Assembly (NCBI GenBank): GCA_938023705.1
Contig: CALJDJ010000042.1
Coordinates: forward strand, 1 to 21,227
Direction of reading: 5' to 3'
Length of the DNA: 21,227 bases
Source: an uncultured Collinsella sp.
Lineage (GTDB): Bacteria; Actinomycetota; Coriobacteriia; Coriobacteriales; Coriobacteriaceae
The notes under the pieces were generated by a model, which ran no database searches, was not told the DNA's origin, and worked only from the letters and a program-made list of their open reading frames with translations. The position numbers were made by a program, and so were the translations under genes. Below are positions 1-7,775 of this stretch, one piece after another (positions within the stretch are counted from its first letter, which is position 1; every line of letters starts with the position of its first letter).

Positions 1-192
1 GTAGGCGTCCGCGCCCAGCGCTGGGTCCCATCGGGTTACGGAGAAGTACTCGCCGCAGGCAAGACCGGCTGCCAGGCCGCAGGCGAGGTGCACCGCCGTG
101 AGAGGGGAGCGCACCAGGCGCAGGGCCTCGGAGAGCAGGGCCCGCGGGAGAGTCATGCGCGGCGTCGGGTCGGAGAGTCGTGTCATGGCCAT
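1..192 (-). CDS. Lantibiotic-immunity type ABC transporter permease (LanG/MutG-like), partial
   Basis: Only the first 64 codons are in the window; the gene runs off the left edge. The ATG at 192 overlaps the TGA of the preceding permease by one base (TGATG), so it is translationally coupled and belongs to the same operon. The visible protein has a short polar start, a segment reading ALLSEALRLVRSPLTAVHLA that resembles the start of LanE/LanG-type permeases, then a first hydrophobic segment and a motif GEYFSVTRWDPALGADAY. An ATPase followed by two permeases is the classical LanFEG self-protection arrangement, which exports lantibiotics away from the membrane. A generic ABC-2 permease is the alternative. 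The family call rests mainly on context, since most of the protein is missing. Confidence 0.75.
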   Translation of the reverse strand, partial: MAMTRLSDPTPRMTLPRALLSEALRLVRSPLTAVHLACGLAAGLACGEYFSVTRWDPALGADAY

Positions 193-952
193 CACCGCTC
201 CTCGGAGCGCGCGAACCAGGCCGCGCCCGTGAGCGCGGCGAACGCGAGCGCGCAGACCGCAAGGCCCGCCAGCGTGAGCATGCCATCCGCCGCGAGCGCC
301 CCGCCGAGCGCCATGTCCGCCGCGAGTGGCTCGCCGCTCGGCAGCACGGGGATGAAGCTCGTGGGGATGACCATGCTCGCCGACGGCGGAAAGAGCTGCG
401 GCAGCGGCACCAACGACCAGGCGAACCCACCCACGAGCTGCGCGGCGAGCGGGCAGAAGATGCCCGCGAGCAAGCCGAACCGCGCCGTGAGGAAGAGCCC
501 TGCGGGGATCATCCACGCCGCGGTCACCGTGTTGACGAGCGCGCAGAGGAGCATCGTGAGCGTGCCCGCGGCCGTGAGGCCCTGCGAGGAGAACGCCGAT
601 CCCGCGAGGTAGATGCCGAAGACCACGAGGTTCGAGAGCGTGCAGAGCGCGAGGCACCAGAGCGCCTTGGCCCACCAGGCGCGCCCGAGCGGGAAGCCCA
701 GGCCCAGAAGCCCCCGCATCCGCGTGCGAGCGTCCGCCCGCGCGACGCACGCCACCACGAGCGAGAGAGACACGGGCAGGAAGAGCGCGTACCAGTAGTT
801 CCACGCGCTGAAGATCTGCACGCCCCGGTAGGGCATCGCGCCGAGCAGCGGCATCGGCAGCGCCATGAGCACGGCCAGGCGAACCGGTGCCGCGTGGCGC
901 GACTTCAGGGCCTCGGCGCGCAGGGCCGCGAGCAGGCCGCCTTTCTCACCCG

Positions 953-956
<4 letters not shown>
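192..956 (-). CDS. Lantibiotic-immunity type ABC transporter permease (LanE/MutE-like)
   Basis: A 254-residue polytopic membrane protein with about six hydrophobic segments, at roughly residues 26-42, 54-72, 96-120, 128-150, 160-190 and 225-248. The N-terminus (LLAALRAEALKSRHAAPVRL) and the YWYALFLPVSLSLV segment are typical of EpiE/MutE/SpaE-like permeases. As a LanFEG component it would pair with the upstream ATPase to remove lantibiotic peptides from the cytoplasmic membrane. Its ATG overlaps the ATPase stop codon (ATGA at 953-956). Codon third positions are almost all G or C, more extreme than in the genes from position 2000 onward, which suggests a different compositional history. No lantibiotic precursor or synthetase gene is visible, so it may give immunity to foreign peptides or belong to a cluster outside the window. 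Confidence 0.8.
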
Positions 957-1681
<725 letters not shown>

Positions 1682-1702
1682 GGGTTCGTCCTTTCTCTTC
1701 CG

Positions 1703-1770
1703 GGCGCGCGGGCCGAGTCGCCGTGCCCGCGCGCCTCACCTTTCGGGTTCACCATCCATGGTGGGGCGCG
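1703..1770 (-). promoter_or_regulatory. Leader with two mutually exclusive hairpins upstream of the ABC operon
   Basis: Hairpin A pairs 1760-1770 with 1730-1740 (11 bp, one G-T wobble, 19-nt loop). Hairpin B pairs 1725-1735 with 1703-1713 (11 bp, perfect, 11-nt loop). They share bases 1730-1735, so only one can form at a time. Hairpin B ends eight bases before the AAAGGA ribosome-binding site of the ATPase gene. There is no U-run after B, so any effect would be on translation or elongation rather than classical termination. In such GC-rich sequence chance complementarity is a real alternative. Confidence 0.35.
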
Positions 1771-2012
1771 TTTCTAACGAAGCCGTAACGGCCGTTGGGT
1801 TCTTTTGGCGCCAACCCTTCTCGACCCGCACATCATGATTAATTTGCTTAAAGCAACAACTTTCCCGATCGATGTAATCACCGAATCAAAACGTGTACGT
1901 CAACCTCCAAAAACGACATTTTTCGACATGTTTGGAGACTGATGTACACGAATGCGAAAATCCCCGCCGCCCAAAAGCGCCCTCCACATGTCTGGACTCT
2001 CTATGCTTACGC

Positions 2013-2041
2013 TGGATAGACATCGCCGGAACGGGTATAGT
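2013..2041 (+). promoter_or_regulatory. Candidate sigma-70-type promoter for the phosphatidyltransferase operon
   Basis: The -10 element TATAGT at 2036-2041 lies 17 bases after TGGATA at 2013-2018, a weak -35 match. Transcription would start near 2048, about 30 bases before the GTG start at 2078. The -10 is convincing and the -35 is poor. Confidence 0.4.
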
Positions 2042-2077
2042 ATCGAAAGTTTTGTCGTTAACCAGCGGGGGAGTCCT

Positions 2078-2782
2078 GTGGGCATCAAAAAGAAGATCAA
2101 AAAGGAGCTTATCGGCACTTCCGATTACCCGTCGAATAAGATCTTTACGATCTCCAATTTCATCACCTTTACGCGCCTGATCCTCACCCTGGTATTTCTG
2201 TACCTGTTTGTGACGGATAACAACCGCGTCATCGCCATCGTTATCTACGCCGTTGCCGCCTCTACCGACTGGATGGACGGTCAGATCGCCCGCATGACCA
2301 AGACGGTCTCGTGGCTCGGCAAGGTCATGGATCCCATCTGCGACCGTGCGCTGCTGTTCACCGGCGTACTTGGGCTGGTGGTCCGCGGAGAGCTGCCCAT
2401 CTGGGTCTGCGTGCTCATTATTGGCCGCGACATCTATCTGGGCATCGGCACGCTTATCGTGCGTCATTATCACCGTCGCCCCATCGATGTCGTCTTTCCC
2501 GGAAAGATTGCCACTGCACTGCTCATGACCGGCTTCTCGCTCATGCTGCTCGGGTTCCCCGTTATTGACGGCCTGCATCTTTTACCATCAACCCTTACGG
2601 CCTTCCCGGGCCTCAACGGAAGCTCGGTGCCCCTCGGCATCTTCTTTGTGTACGGCGGCGTGATCTTCTCCATGCTCACGGCTGTCATCTATTCCATTAA
2701 GGGCGGAGTGGCCATTAAACAGGCTCTCGCGCATCCCGAGGACGAGGACATCGACTTTCTGAACCCTGAAATCGAAGACTGA
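2078..2782 (+). CDS. CDP-alcohol phosphatidyltransferase (PgsA-like; possibly actinobacterial-type cardiolipin synthase)
   Basis: A 234-residue integral membrane enzyme of phospholipid synthesis. The family motif D-x2-D-G-x2-A-R-x8-G-x3-D-x3-D is intact in DWMDGQIARMTKTVSWLGKV followed by MDPICDRA; it binds the metal ion and the CDP moiety of CDP-diacylglycerol. Several hydrophobic helices flank it, and the C-terminus is acidic (EDEDIDFLNPEIED). I chose the GTG at 2078 because GGGGGAG (2067-2073) precedes it; the frame is open upstream to 1952 without a comparable site. The acceptor substrate cannot be read from the motif. Glycerol-3-phosphate (PgsA) is one option and phosphatidylglycerol is another, because the actinobacterial relative near garA (pgsA2, Rv1822) is linked to cardiolipin synthesis. 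The FHA and MerR genes downstream repeat that mycobacterial neighbourhood. Confidence 0.85.
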   Translation: MGIKKKIKKELIGTSDYPSNKIFTISNFITFTRLILTLVFLYLFVTDNNRVIAIVIYAVAASTDWMDGQIARMTKTVSWLGKVMDPICDRALLFTGVLGLVVRGELPIWVCVLIIGRDIYLGIGTLIVRHYHRRPIDVVFPGKIATALLMTGFSLMLLGFPVIDGLHLLPSTLTAFPGLNGSSVPLGIFFVYGGVIFSMLTAVIYSIKGGVAIKQALAHPEDEDIDFLNPEIED

Positions 2783-2848
2783 TTCGTTGGGGTATGATTA
2801 CGTACGGTTCATTATTTGCGGCACGTCCGCGATAAGTTAGGGGTTGTC

Positions 2849-3283
2849 ATGGACAACATGGTTAACAATATGCCTCAGAATGATAAGACTGCTGACGCTA
2901 CCTGCGTATTCCGCGTGCCTTCAAGCGACGTCACCGTTCCCGACCTCATGGCCAACGTGCGCATCACCGCACCCGTTCTGTCCATCGTCAAGGGTCCGCA
3001 GACTGGTGCCGCCTTTGAGCTCGAGGACGACGTGACCACCATCGGCCGCGATCCTGCGAACGGCATCTTCCTCAATGACATGACCGTTTCGCGCAGCCAC
3101 GCGCGCATTATTCGCGAGGGCCTCGGCGCTCGCATTGAGGACCTGGGCTCGCTCAATGGCACCTGGGTCGACGGCGCCATTGTCAACGCGGCCCCGCTGC
3201 ACGACGGTTCTTCCGTCCAGATCGGTACGTTTACGCTCATCTACCACGAGAGCACGCCGGAGCGCATCGAAACCGGTGAGTAG
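2849..3283 (+). CDS. FHA-domain protein, GarA/OdhI-like phospho-switch regulator
   Basis: A 144-residue cytoplasmic protein with one forkhead-associated domain (about residues 37-135) carrying the conserved blocks TIGRDP, SRSHARI and EDLGSLNGTWVDG, which form the phosphothreonine pocket. In front is a short flexible tail with DATCVFR (residues 16-22), which aligns with the ETTSVFR phosphorylation motif of mycobacterial GarA and corynebacterial OdhI. Those proteins inhibit 2-oxoglutarate dehydrogenase and glutamate dehydrogenase until a Ser/Thr kinase phosphorylates the tail and the FHA domain folds onto it. I chose the ATG at 2849 because AGGGG (2839-2843) precedes it. The MerR gene follows three bases after the stop codon, as ftsR follows garA/odhI in other actinobacteria. 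The FHA domain is certain; the GarA role is inferred from the tail and synteny. Confidence 0.88.
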   Translation: MDNMVNNMPQNDKTADATCVFRVPSSDVTVPDLMANVRITAPVLSIVKGPQTGAAFELEDDVTTIGRDPANGIFLNDMTVSRSHARIIREGLGARIEDLGSLNGTWVDGAIVNAAPLHDGSSVQIGTFTLIYHESTPERIETGE

Positions 3284-3286
3284 GGC

Positions 3287-4171
3287 ATGGCCGAACGCAA
3301 CTATCTGAGTATCGGCCAAGTCGTCAACCTACTTCGAGGCGCATACCCCGATCTTTCGAACTCAAAAATTAGATTTCTAGAGGATGAGGGGCTCATTACC
3401 CCTCATCGTACGCCTAAGGGATACCGTCAGTACTCCAAGGAGGACGTTGATCGCCTGGAGGTTATTCTGCACTTGCAGAAGACTCGCTATATGCCGCTCA
3501 ACGTGATTAAGCAGCGCTTGGAAAACGCCACGGACCTGTCAACGCTCGCCTACGAGGTGGGCTTGCTGTCCGATGTTCCGCTCAAGACGGAGCCCAAGGA
3601 GACTAAGCAAAAGCTGCATCCCATCGAGACGATCCCCGACATGCTCGGTGTTGAGATTTCTTTTATCCGCTCCCTTGCCGAGAACGATCTTATCCGCATC
3701 ATCAAGAGCCCGCAGAACCGAGAGCTCGTCGATGGCCGAGATTTCCCGATTATCCGTTACTGCTCGGAGCTGTCGCGCTTCCACATTGAGCCGCGCAACC
3801 TGCGTCAGTACGTATCGTCGGCAAACCGCGAGTCTTCGATGTTTGAGCAGGTTCTCGTGAGCATGCTCGGCATGGATACCTCTGATGATGAGCGCGACGC
3901 CAAGCTCGAGCGCGCTTTTAAGAAGCTGCACGACCTCACCGAGGGTGTGCATACCGCGCTCCTTAAGAACCGTGTCTTTGAGTCGCTCAACGCCGTGGTC
4001 GAGGACGCCGACATTGATGCACTCGATGAGGAGATTGCACGTTCCGAATCCACCAAGGCTAAAAGCGATGGGGCAAGCGTCCCCGCGGTTGCCGCGCACG
4101 AGGAGTCGCTCGTGCAACCGTCCAAGGTCGTCGTCCCCTCGCATAACCCGTCTGCTAACACGGGTAAATAA
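3287..4171 (+). CDS. MerR-family transcriptional regulator, FtsR (Rv1828/Cg1631)-like
   Basis: A 294-residue regulator with an N-terminal MerR winged helix-turn-helix (residues about 6-75, with LSIGQVVNLL, SNSKIRFLEDEGLITPHRTP and GYRQYSKEDVDRL). A second MerR-like or helical segment lies around 110-165 (ETIPDMLGVEISFIRSLAEN), followed by a helical and then low-complexity C-terminus ending SHNPSANTGK. It is longer than the roughly 250-residue mycobacterial homologue because of this acidic and serine-rich tail. The start lies three bases after the FHA stop codon. Corynebacterial FtsR activates ftsZ, and the pairing with a GarA/OdhI gene is conserved, so a similar cell-division or growth role is a reasonable inference. 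No effector-binding domain of the drug-sensing MerR type is evident. Confidence 0.85.
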   Translation: MAERNYLSIGQVVNLLRGAYPDLSNSKIRFLEDEGLITPHRTPKGYRQYSKEDVDRLEVILHLQKTRYMPLNVIKQRLENATDLSTLAYEVGLLSDVPLKTEPKETKQKLHPIETIPDMLGVEISFIRSLAENDLIRIIKSPQNRELVDGRDFPIIRYCSELSRFHIEPRNLRQYVSSANRESSMFEQVLVSMLGMDTSDDERDAKLERAFKKLHDLTEGVHTALLKNRVFESLNAVVEDADIDALDEEIARSESTKAKSDGASVPAVAAHEESLVQPSKVVVPSHNPSANTGK

Positions 4172-4207
4172 TCGCCGTCCACCCGGCAATCCATGAAAGG
4201 TCACGCC

Positions 4208-4738
4208 ATGTACGACTTCGAATCTCATATCGTCGATATCCCCGACTATCCCGAGCCCGGAGTCGTCTTTAAGGACATCACACCGCTCTTTGGCAATCCC
4301 GAGGCCCTGAGGGCCATGGTGGATGCCCTTGCCGAGCATTTTGCCGATATGGGCATTACCAAGGTCGTAGGACCCGAGGCCCGCGGCTTTATGGTCGGTG
4401 TGCCCGTGGCCGTCGCCCTAGGTGCCGGCTTTGTACCCGCACGTAAGCCCGGCAAACTGCCGCGCAAGACGATAAGCGAGAGCTACGAGCTCGAGTATGG
4501 AACGGATTCTATCGAGATTCACGCCGATGCCATCAGCTCTAAAGATACCGTGTTGATTCTGGACGACTTGGTCGCGACGGGCGGAACCGTCGAGGCAACA
4601 GGTAAACTGGTGCGTGATATGGGCGCAAAGCTTGTGGGCTACGGTTGTATCCTTGAGCTTGCGTTTCTCAACCCGCGCAAGAAGCTCACGCCGACTGACG
4701 ACGATGTTGAGCTCTTTAGCCTGGTGATGGTGGACTAG
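4208..4738 (+). CDS. apt: Adenine phosphoribosyltransferase
   Basis: A 176-residue cytoplasmic purine-salvage enzyme converting adenine and PRPP to AMP and pyrophosphate. The type I phosphoribosyltransferase signature VLILDDLVATGGT (about residues 116-128) is intact, as are the Apt-specific segments IVDIPDYPEPGVVFKDITPL near the N-terminus, GPEARGF, and the flexible-loop region ARKPGKLPRKTISESYELEYG. The length matches the family. An in-frame ATG at 4193 exists, but GAAAGG at 4195-4200 lies seven bases before the ATG at 4208, which also fits the usual Apt N-terminus. It follows the MerR gene after a 36-base gap and precedes the NlpC/P60 gene on the same strand, so cotranscription is likely. 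Confidence 0.95.
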   Translation: MYDFESHIVDIPDYPEPGVVFKDITPLFGNPEALRAMVDALAEHFADMGITKVVGPEARGFMVGVPVAVALGAGFVPARKPGKLPRKTISESYELEYGTDSIEIHADAISSKDTVLILDDLVATGGTVEATGKLVRDMGAKLVGYGCILELAFLNPRKKLTPTDDDVELFSLVMVD

Positions 4739-4770
4739 CCGTTACCCTTAGTTACTGGAAAGGAAGCTAC

Positions 4771-5892
4771 ATGCGCACAGCAAACACGCACAGAAACATG
4801 GCACGCTGCGCTGCTACGGCAACCCTCGCTTGTGTTTTGGGCCTGGGCCTCGTGGCTCCGGCCTACGCCGATACCGCATCCGACCTTGCCGCTGCTCGTA
4901 CTAAACTCGAGCAGATCGGCACGCAAACCCAGCAAATTCACGATGAACTCTCCGCACAGACGCAGGAGCTTGATCAGACTGCAGGCGAGATTACGCAAAA
5001 GCAGCAAGAGATCGCCGAAGGCCAGGCAAAGCTTTCGAGCTACGTTGCCGGTGAGTACAAGACCGGCGGCCTGAGTCTCCTTCAGGTCCTGACGGGTGTC
5101 GACGATCTGGGCGATATGCTCAACCGTCTGTTCTACTACGGCAAGGTGTCCGACAAGCAGGCCCAGACCATCCAAGAGGTCAAGGACCTTAAGCAGCAGC
5201 TCACCGATAAGCAGGCCGAGCAGGAGAAGAACGTCGCCGCGACGCAGAAGAAAGTCGACGAGCTCAATGCCCAGCAGGCTGAGGCCCAGAATGTCGTGAA
5301 CTCCCTGGATTCACAGCTGCAGGCCGAGCTTGCTGCCGAGGCCGAGGCCAACGCTGCGCTGCAGGCTGGCATTAATGCCAGCACCGCCGAAAAGGCCACG
5401 GTGAGCAACGACACCGCCGGTACGACCGAGAACACCAACAATGGTGGCGGTACGACCAACAACGGCGGCGGCAACACGCCTGCGCCCGCGCCCGCTCCTG
5501 CCCCCACGCCGCAGCCCGTGACGCCCGCTCCGATTCCGACGCCTTCCGCACCGAGCCAGTCCGTTGACGGCGGTACCGTTGTTTCTCGCGCTTATAGCAA
5601 GCTGGGTTGCGCTTATTCTTGGGGCGGCATTGGACCGAACAGCTTTGACTGCTCCGGCTTTGTAAGCTATTGCCTCACGGGCCGCTACTGCCGTCTGGGC
5701 ACCACCGGCACTTTCATGGGTTGGACCCGTGTGTCCGATCCGCAACCCGGCGATGTTGTGGTTAACTCCTACCATACCGGCATCTATATCGGTAATGGCC
5801 AGATGATCCATGCTTCCGACTACAAAACGGGCGTTATCATCAGCTCCGTCGCAGCCGGTATGAACAACAACTACATCTTCGTACGCTACTAA
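4771..5892 (+). CDS. Secreted NlpC/P60 peptidoglycan hydrolase with coiled-coil N-terminus
   Basis: A 373-residue exported protein. The order is: signal peptide (residues 1 to about 33, with probable cleavage after AYA); a long alanine/glutamine-rich coiled coil (about 35-205) like those of actinobacterial RipA and firmicute CwlO-type hydrolases; a low-complexity Thr/Asn/Gly then Ala/Pro linker (about 210-262); and a C-terminal NlpC/P60 cysteine peptidase domain. Visible catalytic residues are Cys294 in DCSGF, His335 in YHTGIYIGNGQ and His347 in MIHASD. It should cut D-Glu to diaminoacid stem-peptide bonds, with the coiled coil possibly holding it inactive or binding an FtsEX-type partner. 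AAAGGA (4759-4764) precedes the start by six bases. It ends the operon and is followed by a clear terminator. Confidence 0.92.
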   Translation: MRTANTHRNMARCAATATLACVLGLGLVAPAYADTASDLAAARTKLEQIGTQTQQIHDELSAQTQELDQTAGEITQKQQEIAEGQAKLSSYVAGEYKTGGLSLLQVLTGVDDLGDMLNRLFYYGKVSDKQAQTIQEVKDLKQQLTDKQAEQEKNVAATQKKVDELNAQQAEAQNVVNSLDSQLQAELAAEAEANAALQAGINASTAEKATVSNDTAGTTENTNNGGGTTNNGGGNTPAPAPAPAPTPQPVTPAPIPTPSAPSQSVDGGTVVSRAYSKLGCAYSWGGIGPNSFDCSGFVSYCLTGRYCRLGTTGTFMGWTRVSDPQPGDVVVNSYHTGIYIGNGQMIHASDYKTGVIISSVAAGMNNNYIFVRY

Positions 5893-5914
5893 TTTATTAC
5901 TACAGCGAACGAAC

Positions 5915-5954
5915 ATGGGCCTCGCGATCTTGAGTCACGAGGCCCATTCTTTTT
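5915..5954 (+). terminator. Intrinsic terminator after the NlpC/P60 gene
   Basis: A perfect 10-bp stem (ATGGGCCTCG at 5915-5924 pairing with 5938-5947), a 13-nt loop and the run TCTTTTT (5948-5954). It lies 22 bases after the stop codon. Confidence 0.9.
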
Positions 5955-5979
5955 ACCCCTACCGTTTGCCATAAAATCA

Positions 5980-6041
5980 GGATGGCTATCTAGTATTCAA
6001 AACTAGATAGCCATCCAATCAATCAAAAAGATGGCTATAAT
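5980..6041 (+). promoter_or_regulatory. degV promoter region with 15-bp inverted repeat operator and TATAAT
   Basis: GGATGGCTATCTAGT (5980-5994) and its exact complement ACTAGATAGCCATCC (6002-6016) flank a 7-base centre. A third copy of the half-site core GATGGCTAT lies at 6030-6038 and runs into a perfect -10 hexamer TATAAT (6036-6041). No good -35 is present at 17 bases, so the promoter may depend on an activator or be blocked by a repressor. Part of the repeat, CAAAACTAGATAGCC (5998-6012), recurs with one change upstream of the neighbouring DUF1836 regulator gene. Confidence 0.7.
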
Positions 6042-6070
6042 TGTTGGGGAACAATTAGAAAGGACCCTCA

Positions 6071-6937
6071 ATGAGCTGGGCACTTATCTCCGATTCGAGC
6101 TGCAATCTTCGCGATTGGCAACCAACCGCACCTCATACCACCTTTGCATTTGCACCCCTTAAGATCCGAGTGGGGGAGCGTGAATTCGTTGACGACCTCT
6201 CGCTCGATGTTCACGAGCTTAATGTTGCCATTCAATCGGAAGCCGGCGCATCATCGAGCGCCTGCCCAAGCGTAGGGGAGTGGGCTGAGCTCTTTAAGCT
6301 CGCTGACAAGACGATTTGCATGCCCATCTCCGAGGGCGTCTCGGGAAGCTACAATGCCGCGGCCACCGCGCGTGACATGGTGCTTGCCGAAGAGCCCAAC
6401 CGTCAGATTCATTTGGTTAACTCGCGAGCCGCAGGTGGCAAAATGGATCTGATCTTCTTGCTGTTCGACCGCTATCTTACGAGCAACCGGGATGCCTCCT
6501 TTGAGGACGCCTGCGCTTACTTCGATAGCTTGGAGCAGAACAGCAAGATCCTCTTTAGTTTGTGCAACTACGAAAACCTTGCGAAGGCCGGACGTATCCC
6601 TAAGGCGGCCGGCGTTATTGCTAACAAGCTCAATATCCGCATTTTGGGCACGGCGAGCGAAGCGGGCAAAATTGAACTCGTTGGGCACACCCGCGGCGAA
6701 AAGAAGATGCTCACCAAGATTGTCGACACCATGGAGGCCGAAGGCTTTACCGGCGGCGAGGTCGTTATCGACCATGTCGAGAATGAGGCGGGCGCCCAAG
6801 CACTTGCCAGCCGCATTGTGGAGCATTGGCCCGGCTCCAAGACGATTATCATGCCCTGTAACGGGCTAGATTCATACTATGCCGAGATGCACGGCCTCAT
6901 TATCGGCTACGGTATGGGCGTGGCGTCGGGCCGATAA
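6071..6937 (+). CDS. DegV family fatty-acid binding protein (FakB-like)
   Basis: A 288-residue cytoplasmic protein with the DegV family hallmarks: N-terminal WALISDSSCNL (family consensus TDSSCDL), FAPLKIRVGEREFVDD, and the lipid-pocket motif MPISEGVSGSYNAA near residue 80. DegV/FakB proteins hold one fatty acid and, in Gram-positives, present it to the kinase FakA for phosphorylation and entry into phospholipid synthesis. No fakA gene is in the window. AGAAAGGA (6057-6064) precedes the ATG. The promoter carries an inverted-repeat operator that shares a site with the convergent DUF1836 gene, so the two are probably co-regulated. The lipid specificity cannot be read from sequence. Confidence 0.9.
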   Translation: MSWALISDSSCNLRDWQPTAPHTTFAFAPLKIRVGEREFVDDLSLDVHELNVAIQSEAGASSSACPSVGEWAELFKLADKTICMPISEGVSGSYNAAATARDMVLAEEPNRQIHLVNSRAAGGKMDLIFLLFDRYLTSNRDASFEDACAYFDSLEQNSKILFSLCNYENLAKAGRIPKAAGVIANKLNIRILGTASEAGKIELVGHTRGEKKMLTKIVDTMEAEGFTGGEVVIDHVENEAGAQALASRIVEHWPGSKTIIMPCNGLDSYYAEMHGLIIGYGMGVASGR

Positions 6938-6956
6938 TATCCAACTAGACAAACGT

Positions 6957-6997
6957 ATGGGCGGGATAAGGAGCCATTAGCTCTTTATCCCGCCCAT
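6957..6997. terminator. Bidirectional terminator-like hairpin between degV and the DUF1836 gene
   Basis: An 18-bp stem with one G-T or A-C type mismatch (6957-6974 pairing with 6980-6997) and a 5-nt loop CATTA. It sits between two convergent stop codons, 19 bases after degV and 12 bases after the DUF1836 gene. Neither side has a long T-run (CTTATAC on plus, ACGTTTGTC on minus), so strength is uncertain, but position and stem support a shared terminator. Confidence 0.7.
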
Positions 6998-7009
6998 CTT
7001 ATACCTCGG

Positions 7010-7621
7010 TTAGCTATTAAACCCATTGAACTTGAGATAGCTCATCAGATACGCCTTCGAAACGAAGGACGATACCGCACTGCGCACGAGCAACGATTCG
7101 CGCGTAACCTGATGTGCGGTATCGGGCACGGGAGTCTGCTCAACAGAAAACGCCGCACGAATCGATGCCTCGAGCTGATCGACAACATAATCGAAAGCCG
7201 TCGGAGCGTCGTAGCTCAAGCGCTGAATATTAAAGAGCGCCTGAACCGCAGCGATGGGCAGCACCTGCTTAAAGATACAAATGGCGATGAGACGCGCAAT
7301 CTGCTCACGGCCATACTGCTTTTTAACCGGAGCAGGCACCAGGCCGACCTTCACGTAGTTGTTGATCATCGATGGCGTAATGACGGGCTGCTCAACGCAA
7401 ATGGACAGCGGCTCCATCCACAGCGCAACATACTCAATAACCTGGTCGCGATAGAGCGTCACATTGGGCAACTGGTCATAGCGCGACAGACTCAACGTAT
7501 TGAGTTTGCACACGATTTCGGACTGAATAAATGCATCGGGCAGCACCGTGGGCTGAATATCCTCAGGCTTAATACTGACCGACGAATCGGACATCGGAAT
7601 AACGTGTTTAACGTGGTTCAT
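7010..7621 (-). CDS. DUF1836 family MerR-like putative transcriptional regulator
   Basis: A 203-residue protein whose central part (about 45-150) carries the DUF1836 pattern: YDQLPNVTLYRDQVIEYV, then ITPSMINNYVKVGLVPAPVK, then QYGREQIARLIAICIFKQVL. This region is predicted to fold like a MerR winged helix-turn-helix. The flanking ends are not recognisable. I chose the ATG at 7621 because GGAGGA lies five bases upstream; the frame stays open to 7783 but without a start signal. It is convergent with degV, and its own promoter carries a site matching part of the degV operator, so it is a plausible auto-regulator that also controls degV. The function is otherwise unknown. Confidence 0.8.
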   Translation of the reverse strand: MNHVKHVIPMSDSSVSIKPEDIQPTVLPDAFIQSEIVCKLNTLSLSRYDQLPNVTLYRDQVIEYVALWMEPLSICVEQPVITPSMINNYVKVGLVPAPVKKQYGREQIARLIAICIFKQVLPIAAVQALFNIQRLSYDAPTAFDYVVDQLEASIRAAFSVEQTPVPDTAHQVTRESLLVRSAVSSFVSKAYLMSYLKFNGFNS

Positions 7622-7645
7622 AAAGGTCCTCCGTTCATTTACTAT

Positions 7646-7671
7646 ATTGTATTCTAGGTTATCTAGTTTTG
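7646..7671 (-). promoter_or_regulatory. DUF1836 gene promoter with degV-like operator site
   Basis: On the minus strand CAAAACTAGATAACC (7671-7657) is followed after five bases by a -10 element TACAAT (7651-7646). The 15-mer differs by one base from the site at 5998-6012 upstream of degV. CTAGA is repeated directly downstream (CCTAGAA), suggesting a second half-site. The site occupies the -35 to -10 spacer. The start codon is 24 bases after the -10. Confidence 0.6.
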
Positions 7672-7693
7672 CATACCACATAGCCGGCAAGTA

Positions 7694-7735
7694 AAAGTGG
7701 TTGGACAACACATTGATGCATCGTCCAACCACTTT
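7694..7735 (-). terminator. Candidate terminator of trxB
   Basis: A perfect 13-bp stem (AAAGTGGTTGGAC at 7694-7706 pairing with 7723-7735) with a 16-nt loop. Read on the minus strand it lies 40 bases after the trxB stop codon, and the arm ends in ACTTTTAC, giving a short T-run. Confidence 0.6.
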
Positions 7736-7775
7736 GTGTAAAGATAGCAACCTTACATAAGATATATTATCGTAC

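Larger units (their letters stand above)
1682..2077. other. Divergent intergenic region with palindromes, no gene seen
   Basis: This stretch lies between the transporter operon (minus) and the phosphatidyltransferase gene (plus). It holds GC-rich hairpins close to the transporter start, two perfect 10-bp palindromes (AACGGCCGTT at 1787-1796 and TTGGCGCCAA at 1805-1814), an AT-richer part from about 1830 to 1930, and a candidate plus-strand promoter at 2013-2041. The open frames crossing it lack ribosome-binding sites and recognisable protein features, so I do not call a gene here. The palindromes could be operator sites for control of the transporter, but no cognate regulator is visible. Confidence 0.5.

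Noticed and set aside
1952..2077. A longer N-terminus for the phosphatidyltransferase from the ATG at 1952
   Set aside because: It would add 42 residues rich in Arg, Ser and Pro that do not resemble the family, while GTG at 2078 has a GGGGGAG site and a promoter lies in between.
1886..2578. A minus-strand frame of 230 codons opposite the phosphatidyltransferase gene
   Set aside because: No ribosome-binding site and no recognisable protein; the plus strand carries the intact CDP-alcohol motif.
5430..5560. A frameshift or assembly error in the repetitive part of the NlpC/P60 gene
   Set aside because: The Thr/Asn/Gly and Ala/Pro repeats keep one frame from signal peptide to catalytic domain and are a normal cell-wall linker.
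7097..7657. A plus-strand gene opposite the DUF1836 gene (frame 7112-7657)
   Set aside because: No ribosome-binding site or family resemblance, and it runs against a gene with a recognisable domain and good start.
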